NCBI GenBank assembly: GCA_018105865.1
Contig: CM030849.1
Coordinates: forward strand, 3,718,013-3,782,012
Reading direction: 5' to 3'
DNA length: 64,000 nt
DNA from: Metaphire vulgaris
Taxonomy: Eukaryota; Annelida; Clitellata; Crassiclitellata; Megascolecidae
The notes under the pieces were generated by a model that was given only the letters and a program-made list of their open reading frames with translations, ran no database searches and was not told where the DNA came from. The position numbers and the translations under genes are program-made. Position 1 is the first letter of the stretch; each line of letters starts with the position of its first letter. This document shows, piece by piece, positions 57,060-64,000 of the stretch.

Positions 57060-57660
57060 TTGACTGAACCATTGATTTTTAAACACAGCAAACTGAATGA
57101 AATTCAATGCAAATATGTATTAATGGAAGGTATTAATGGAAATCAACTAGAACAGGCGACAAGCTTTGTTTATCTAAGATTGATAATCACAGAAGATGCA
57201 GAATGTGAAACAGAAATTCATGTCAGATTGGGTAAGGTCAAGCGGTCAACAAAGCACTGCAGAATCTATGGAAAAGTCACAACATATGGATAGCCACAAA
57301 GATCAAACAATGGGGAACTCTAGTTTGGCTGGTGGCAACATATGGTTGTGAGACATGGACTTTGAAAAAAAAGCGATGAAGCAAAGTTCAAGGCAATGAA
57401 GATGAAAGGATTGAGAAAAATTCTGAATATATCTTGGACAGAAAGAAAAGAACTAAACAATGGGCATTAGACAAGGGAGGTGTTACAAAAGAATTTTTGG
57501 AGTCTATCAAAAGAAGAAAACTGTCGTACTTTGGCCACATCATTAGGAAAACAGCCACCTGTTTGGAAAAGGAAATGATACAAGGCACAACTGATGGAAA
57601 AAGAAAACAAGAAACACCCAAGACTACCGGTAGATGACTGATAACATCATGCAATGGACT
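57060..57660 (+). mobile_element. RTE-like reverse-transcriptase C-terminal remnant
   Basis: Three frames in order: QATSFVYLRLIITEDAECET, then VATYGCETWTLKK (57330 region), then GVTKEFLESIKRRKLSYFGH with IIRKTATCLEKEMIQGTTDG. This is the standard post-RT stretch of RTE-like elements. Frameshifts separate the parts. Confidence 0.85.
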
Positions 57661-58380
57661 GGAAAAACAATGGAAATGGCAATCCTAATGACAGACAACA
57701 GAAACAGTGGAGCAAGCTCATTCATGATGCCGTCTACCCTCAAAGCAAGGATGGCTGAAGACAAGACAAGATACAGAAAAATGGTTGTTATATTTCGAAT
57801 TATCACATAAAAATACTATAAAATCACATAAAAATTTCAAAACAACAGACCAAATATAAAAATTTGCAGCAAAGTGTTATAGTAAAAATGTTGTCAATAA
57901 TGAAATTGAACCTTGTTTGAAGCAAAGCTAAAAAAAATGAAAACAGAATAATTGCTTTCACTGTACATCAAAATTAACATCTAAAACAGCAATCATAACT
58001 ACCGGTAATCTGTACCAGTAAATTCGTATATACTGTCAACTGTTTGTTTCATAAGAATCTGTCACTAAAAAAATCAAATTACCATTCAACATTACTCATC
58101 TTACATCATTTAATAATAATCCATTGAAACTTTCAACAACAACAAAACAATGAAGAAGGCATGTAATTTATTCCTGAAGCAGCAAAAATACATATAAAAA
58201 TTAAACTGATTTCAAATTGATTAGTTGGCTAATTAATTAGCCACTTATATATAATTGGAAATTGGAACACAAATTACTAATGCTGAATAGTGTACAACCA
58301 TCACCACAAAGGCAATCAAATGTAATGTAATGCAAATAAATGCAGCATTTATAATTATATAGCACCTCTCTAAATTCAAC
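57661..58380. other. No feature seen
   Basis: AT-rich. No domains recognised. Confidence 0.4.
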
Positions 58381-58690
58381 TCAGATCTGCTCCTGGCATT
58401 GGAGTCGCATTATAAAGCAGAGAGACTTTAGCTTTTGCAATGAGCAGAGCGAGGAAGTAAGAGGTGAGGCCTGAATGGATGGGTTCAAGGTATTCCAGAA
58501 TGAGGGTTCAGTCACTGTGAATGTACGATGCTGAGTAAGAGCAGTCCGCCATCTGGGGACATAAACATTTCTCCGATCAGTGGAGTGGAGCAGACGATGT
58601 GCAGTGGAAGGGGGTGACTTTAGGGGGTACAGAATTCTTTTAAAAGTGTCTGAAGGGGTATGCCGACCCAAAAAGATTGGGAACCACTGT
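58381..58690 (-). mobile_element. CR1/L2-type C-terminal end and hAT-like edge
   Basis: Minus-strand frame with RRNVYVPRWRTALTQHRTF, SFWNTLNPSIQ and LQKLKSL matches the CR1/L2 C terminus in decayed form. At 58674-58690 AGATTGGGAACCACTG is a common hAT right end; its left partner was not found. Confidence 0.6.
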
Positions 58691-59195
58691 ATTAGGGGAA
58701 AATATTATGAAACATTAATAACATAATCATTTATCTGTTCAAGAGTGTCCAAACCATTTCAGACTGCCTCTTGTTAATTCATTTGTATTTGCCTCTGCGG
58801 CAAATGGTCAATCTTTCTTTTAATATTTCACTGGAGACAAGTCTGTGACATTGAGAGTGAAAACCCAACTCTCCAGAAAAATCACTTTCATCAGTGTGAA
58901 GAGAGCAATGCTCAATTGATAAAATTGGTTTCGTCTACAAACATTTCATCACAAAATGCACATCCAAATGGTTTAATGAAAAATGGGTCTTCTCTGGTTG
59001 CTTATCCATGATATCTTAAAAACCTTCAAATGATACCGTTTTTATCCAATGTGTATTCTGTGAACGCTTAATTACTACATCCATTTCTCAATAAATCCTT
59101 TACGCAGTCAAAACATACAAAAGGTTTCTTGCCAGTATGAACACTTTCATGCTGTTTAAGATAGCTTAAATAGCTAAACCGATTTTCTGCATATT
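58691..59195 (-). pseudogene. Decayed C-terminal fingers of the 59.2 kb gene
   Basis: Sequence corresponding to SYLKQHESVHTGKKPFVCFD and FGCAFCDEMFVDETNF-type ends remains but is out of frame with the gene, as in the 35.5 kb locus. Confidence 0.65.
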
Positions 59196-60233
59196 TTACA
59201 AACATGTGGCTTTCCCGATATGAATTCTTTCATGGTTCTTAAGATTGCATGCCTGACTGAACGATTTGCTGCATATAACACAAGCGTAAGGTTTTTCTCC
59301 CGTATGAATTCTTTCATGTCTCTTACAAGCTCCTGACTGATTGAATGTCTTACCACATATTTTACAGGCATATGGCTTTTCTCCTGTATGAATTCTTTTA
59401 TGGGCTTTCAGAGTTTCTAAGTGACTGAATGATTTCTTGCAGATATCACAAGCATATGGTCTTTCTCCCGTATGAATTCTTTCATGACTCTTAAGACTGT
59501 CTAATTGACTGAATGATTTGCTGCATAATTTACCGAGATACGGCTTTTCTCCAGTGTGAATTCTTTCATGGAGTTTGAGATTCAATAAATGACTGAATGT
59601 CTTATCACATATTTTACAGATATGCGGCATTTCTCCTGTATGAATTTTTTCATGACTCTTAAGATTGCCCAATTGACTGAATGATTTCTTGCATATAGCA
59701 CAGGCATAAGGTCTTTCTTCTGTATGAATTTTTTCATGACTCTTAAGGTGGCGTAATTGATTGAATGATTTGCTGCAAAATTTACAGACACATGGCTTTT
59801 CTCCCGTGTGAATTCTTTCATGGATCTTCAGTTCAAATGAATGACTGAATGTCTTACTGCATAGTTTACAAACATGCGATTTTTCTCCAGTATGAACTCT
59901 TTCGTGTCTCTTAAGACTGCCTGCTTGAGTGAATGATCTACTGCATATTTCACAGAGGTATGGCTTTTCTCCACTGTGAATTCTTTCATGACTTTCGAGA
60001 ATGGATGATTGACTAAATGTCTTACCACATATTTTACAGACATATGGCCTTTCTTCTGTATGAATTCTTTTATGAGCTTTCAGAGTTCCTAATTGAATGA
60101 ATGATTTCTTGCATGTAGCACAAGCATAAGGTCTTTCTCCCGTGTGAATTCTTTCATGAACTCTCAGATCATTTCTCCTGTTGAAAGTTTTGCCACATGT
60201 ATTACAGCTTTTCAGTCTTGTGACATTCTGCAT
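59196..60233 (-). CDS. C2H2 zinc-finger protein, 12 fingers (copy 5)
   Basis: 345 residues starting MQNVTRLKSC at the ATG, 60233. It has twelve fingers with TGEKPY/TGERPY/TEERPY linkers. Finger 9 has lost its first Cys (YLGKLCSKSF). It ends HIGKATCL after finger 12, exactly like the plus-strand gene at 35.5 kb, and decayed extra fingers follow. These two genes are therefore closer to each other than to the copies between them. Upstream, an acceptor TTTCAG lies near 60317 with an in-frame stop between it and the ATG, so the coding region starts in this exon. Likely a DNA-binding nuclear protein. Confidence 0.86.
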   Translation of the reverse strand: MQNVTRLKSCNTCGKTFNRRNDLRVHERIHTGERPYACATCKKSFIQLGTLKAHKRIHTEERPYVCKICGKTFSQSSILESHERIHSGEKPYLCEICSRSFTQAGSLKRHERVHTGEKSHVCKLCSKTFSHSFELKIHERIHTGEKPCVCKFCSKSFNQLRHLKSHEKIHTEERPYACAICKKSFSQLGNLKSHEKIHTGEMPHICKICDKTFSHLLNLKLHERIHTGEKPYLGKLCSKSFSQLDSLKSHERIHTGERPYACDICKKSFSHLETLKAHKRIHTGEKPYACKICGKTFNQSGACKRHERIHTGEKPYACVICSKSFSQACNLKNHERIHIGKATCL

Positions 60234-60420
60234 GTTCCCAGCAAAGAACCTGAAATCTATAACTTCAAATATTTTGCTAAATATGCTGACTTATTGAAGC
60301 TGTTCTCCTGAAAGCAAACGATCATATAGTCATCATTGATAACGTTCATTCATAGAATCCATAAAGACGTTCATTCTTTAATGCAACAAGATTTTCCATG
60401 ACACAAAATATACAAGCCAA

Positions 60421-60779
60421 TCTTGCTAAATAAAACAGAGCCTATCCATTTAGTACGTACGCACCAAGGGGGTTTGCGATTTAGGACTTTTTGTACGAAT
60501 GCGTACGGGAAGGGGGGGTCTCGACTGACTGTGTATGTACGCACATATTTATAAATAGCCTACGTAACAATTAAAAACCGCTGAGGTAGAAGACTGGTAA
60601 ATTCGCACAGACATTAGATTTTACTTTCTCACGGTCAAAGGGTCCCGACTCCTGAGTATTGTTCCCACAGTTATTAAATAATAGGCAGGCAGTGGATGGG
60701 GAGCGTTTGTCGGGTGTGTGCAGAATGCTGGTATATAGTGGCCTATTAAAATAAAGTAGGCCTATCCAGCGGTCAGCAG

Positions 60780-60782
<3 letters not shown>
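60421..60782. other. Spacer with TACGTACGCAC repeat words
   Basis: TAGTACGTACGCACC near 60450 and GTATGTACGCACA near 60531, with GAATGCGTACGGG between, suggest a small mobile element, but no target duplication was fixed. Confidence 0.4.

Positions 60783-60855
<73 letters not shown>
60783..60855. repeat. (AT)n microsatellite
   Basis: Left boundary of duplication copy 2. Confidence 0.95.
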
Positions 60856-60858
<3 letters not shown>

Positions 60859-61541
60859 TTAAAAGCAAGCAATGAATGCATAGAAACATCTCTTCTCAAG
60901 TTCCATTTTTCATCATGATTTACTGAAGTTTGAACTTTAACGGATTATGCCTCAGAGTATTTAGTTATTCTTTATCTGCTGCACCAACAAGAAAGTAGCT
61001 GCGCGGGGATGATGGAACAGATGTGTGAGCACACGCACGCGCAGCTGTTAAGAGAAAGTTATTTGCAGTGTACTACTGACAGAATTTCAACTTCTTCGAA
61101 TTTATAGAAACCCTAGTAATGCTATTATCCAAACCCATACAATTTTTATATTTCTGCTTTTTTAGATCTGAAATGTCAATAAATTTGTCTAAAATCAATT
61201 AAACTGCAAACCCATGAAAAATTCATACAAGACAGCAAATTAATTATTAATAATTAATTAATAATGTCAGCTTCATCTATTCTGAAAGTTACCAAATAAA
61301 ATTGAGCACAATCCATCTTCAGCAGGGAAGAAAGGAGCATAAAAATAAGAAAAATTGCATTATTTAATAATTTTTTAATAATCTATTGAAATTTTCAGAA
61401 AAAAACAATGAAGATGGCATGTAATTTAAACCTGTAGCAGCAAAAATATACAATACTATTAAAATTATTTTCAATTGATTAGTTGGCTAATCTTGTTTGT
61501 CGGTTATTTAGAATGGAGTACAACGATCAATACAATGGCAA

Positions 61542-61944
61542 CGTCGCTGCTTCGAGACAAACTTCATTGGCTACCAATACGTGAGCAGATCATCTTCAAG
61601 CGATGCCTGCTAACCTACCGGGCGTTACATGACCCCACTTGTCCAGACTACATTGCCTCCCTCCTACAGCGGACCACGACGCTGGAACGACGTCGGCTGC
61701 TAAGATCTGGCAGTCGCGTTAAACGGCTTGTGCCTCCCCCGTCTAAAACGGCTAAGTTCGGGGACAGTGTGGAACTCACTACCGGACTTTGTCACAAACT
61801 CTGACTCTCTTGGAATTTTTCTACGCAATCTTAAGACTCACTTATTCACCATCGGATATTCGTAGTTTTGTAAAGCGCTCTTGTCTTTGGCCACTTTTGC
61901 CATGCTTATTGCGCTATAGAAATCGTCTAGCTAATAATAATAAT
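61542..61944 (+). mobile_element. L2/CR1-type 3' end inserted only in copy 2
   Basis: Encodes LLRDKLHWLPIREQIIFKRC and YRALHDPTCPDYIASLLQ, then after a frameshift WNSLPDFVTNSDSLGIF and LRNLKTHLF. A 3' UTR with GTAAAGCGCTCTTG and GCGCTATAGAAATCG and an (AAT)n tail follow. Flanked by AATGGCAA (61534-61541, 61945-61952). The empty site is seen in copy 1. Confidence 0.9.
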
Positions 61945-62172
61945 AATGGCAATCAAGGGTAACCTTTCAGACTGGATGTACCATGGAAAATTGGCTGCAA
62001 TATGTTGCATTGGTATCACATTGTAGCCGCCCCAGTTATGACTGCCCCCGTACGGATTTGTTACCATGACAACAATGAGCTAGGCTCTATCAGGGCGTCT
62101 TACAAACTCCCTGGCTCTATCCTGGGCCTATGTACCGGTAGCTGTTTAACCAAGAAAGGCCGCTAAAATAAA

Positions 62173-62664
62173 CAGTGTTGCAATAAATATACTTCACTGA
62201 AACTATTTAAATACTTTCATAAATACTTGGTTCTCAGGTAGTATTTAAATAGTATTTAAATACCCAAATACTGGGTAAGTATTTAAATACTGGCAAATAA
62301 GTTTTAAATAATTTTTTAAATACTTGATAATGTATTTGACACATGATTCGCCACAAACGTATTTTTGTGTAAACAAATGTTATTTAAAATTATTTCTAAC
62401 AATGTCAATGTAGGCCTCCTTAATGTTCAACTGTCTAAAACCACCAGTAAAGAAAATGTAAAAATGACTGATGAAACAATAGAAAGCTGTGCACGAGAAA
62501 ATTGCAATAAATCAAAAGTATTTAAATTTCTCAAATACATCTAAATACTCTATGGTATTTAAATACTTAATTTTGGATGAGTATTTAAATACTTTCTTAA
62601 ATACTGGACAAAGTATTTAAATAGTATTTAAATACTGAAAGTATTTAAATACTTTACAACACTG
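62173..62664. mobile_element. hAT-like element with TATTTAAATA palindromes, second copy
   Basis: Same element and same AAAATAAA duplication as 46188-46691, so it was inserted before the segmental duplication. 492 bp here. Confidence 0.85.
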
Positions 62665-63544
62665 AAAATAAATACCTGACAAAGCAGCTGCACACAATTA
62701 TCAAAACACGTGCAACACCCGATTGGTCACACATGGCTGGTCAGCTCTACCAGAATGGACATATTTCTGCAGCTGACTTCACCACTGGTGTTGCTTACAA
62801 CCTTACCACTTTTTAACTGTAATCTCTACTCTCTAGTTTGCAATCACATGTAGGCACCATTTGAATCCATATTTGCAATAATTTATTACGATGGTATTGG
62901 TATTATGCAGTAACTCATGTAGCATACTTGAATTTGTTACAGTGCAGAGTATGTGATTAGTCACTAGTCAGCCATAATTAAAGAAATTATAAATGAATCT
63001 CTGATTTTAGTCAAGTAATTTAGTATATAATTCAGTACTTCTTTTCATGCGCCATGCATTGCCGATGCAGCAATGCATGGCACCAGAGAAGAAGAATTTA
63101 GTACATACCAAACTGTATTTGTGTAGCGTAATCTAATTTGTTTTACAAGCAATATTAGGCTTATAAGTCAACCAAATAAGTCTCAAACCATTTTACTTTA
63201 TCCCAACCATTTTTGGAATACTACACCATAGTGAAATAAGTAAACAAAATAAGTAGGGTTACGTATACATATTATAAGCGTATACTTATTTTGTTGACTT
63301 ACTGAAATGCCATCTGTTTAGGGAGTCAGAACTAGTGTTTTATCCAGACTCTAGATCTTTGGGGGTGGGTTGACTTGGCTGGAGGAGAAGATACACAGTT
63401 TAATGCAAAACTTTGTGTCAGTGTTGAGATTTATGGGGAGAATATGAGGTTTCGGGAGAAAATCTATCCTTGACAGGCCTGTATAAAACACTGGTCATAA
63501 CTCTTGTAAAGCGACCTTGTCTTTGGTTATGCCATGCTTACGGC

Positions 63545-63827
63545 CAGTGGCGTAGCCAAGGAGGGTTTGGGGGTTAAAACCCCCTTGGTTGGCCGACCAA
63601 AAATTTTTTTAGGCTATTATTATTCTGTGAATGGATGGATACCAAAATCAGCTTTAAGGTAGAAAGAAAGAGAAAAAAGCAACTGCAAACTGAGCTCCTA
63701 TAATAACTATGTAACTAACTTAAACAAGCGAAATAAAGAACGACTCTTTTTGCTTGTCAGGATTTTCTGAAGTTTTGGGCTATTGTCGGCTACTAACCCC
63801 CTTTGGAAAATCCTGGCTACACCACTG
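63545..63827. mobile_element. hAT-like MITE, second copy
   Basis: Counterpart of 47571-47854, in the same position in the L2-type remnant. Confidence 0.85.
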
Positions 63828-63857
63828 CTTATGGCGATATATAAATAGCTCAATATA

Positions 63858-64000
63858 CAGCTGTGTGAAAAAGTCCTGCACGCTTATAGGATTTTGGGAT
63901 TTTTGTCTTTTACGAGTCTCTAAATGACCATTAATGATTTAGGATATGCAAATCTCATTATATTTCAATAGGTATTGATGTGGTTGGTAAGAATTTACTA
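63858..64000. mobile_element. Tc1-type element, left end, continues past the window
   Basis: At TA (63856-63857) the duplication copy stops and CAGCTGTGTGAAAAAGTCC begins, a typical Tc1-like terminal repeat. Copy 1 has the uninterrupted target (CAATATACAATAC). Confidence 0.7.

Larger units (their letters stand above)
60856..63857. repeat. Second duplication, copy 2
   Basis: Partner of 45273-47890. It differs by a 403-bp L2-type insertion and by the Tc1-type element that starts at its right edge. It may continue beyond the window. Confidence 0.88.

Overview
This looks like animal nuclear DNA, AT-rich and crowded with mobile elements. It contains C2H2 zinc-finger exons, phase-1 immunoglobulin exons with good splice sites, CR1/L2-, Rex1- and RTE-like non-LTR retrotransposons, many hAT-type elements with 8-bp target duplications, Helitrons, mariner/Tc1 elements and tRNA-like SINEs. 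There is no bacterial gene organisation. Frequent TAGGCC-type words, the repeat mix and a foldback element built of 15-bp repeats suggest a marine invertebrate, perhaps an echinoderm. That placement is inference.

Layout. 1-11 kb: mostly gene-poor, with two decayed mariner-like elements that have long inverted repeats and a broken CR1/L2 element (8.4-10.2 kb). 11.1-20.7 kb: the most interesting gene, a minus-strand receptor split over at least four exons: a V-type Ig domain (20.3-20.65 kb), a second Ig domain (18.5-18.9 kb), a transmembrane segment (18.17-18.27 kb) and a tyrosine-rich cytoplasmic tail (11.15-11.44 kb). All visible junctions are phase 1. The last intron is about 6.7 kb and holds a stack of nested transposons, including two Helitrons joined head to tail. 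20.7-35 kb: transposon-rich, with several hAT-like MITEs with exact target duplications, CR1/Rex1 copies and a TU-like foldback element at 32.3-32.8 kb.

35-60 kb: a cluster of five C2H2 zinc-finger loci, one on the plus strand (35.5 kb) and four on the minus strand (41.3, 50.0, 54.9 and 59.2 kb). Four look intact or nearly so; the copy at 50.0-51.2 kb is a decayed pseudogene. Two blocks of about 4.9 kb (40.06-44.94 and 48.99-53.84 kb) are near-identical duplicates carrying a zinc-finger locus each, and two more diverged copies follow. A separate ~2.6-3 kb duplication (45.3-47.9 and 60.9-63.86 kb) is interleaved; its first copy lies inside a larger element with TTA target duplications.

The Ig receptor is probably a cell-surface signalling protein, with its extracellular Ig domains coupled to phosphotyrosine motifs (ITIM-like, a widely spaced ITAM-like pair and a YxN motif). 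The zinc-finger proteins are probably DNA-binding regulators or transposon silencers; no KRAB or SCAN type domain is visible. Identities and similarities stated here were judged by eye, without alignments.
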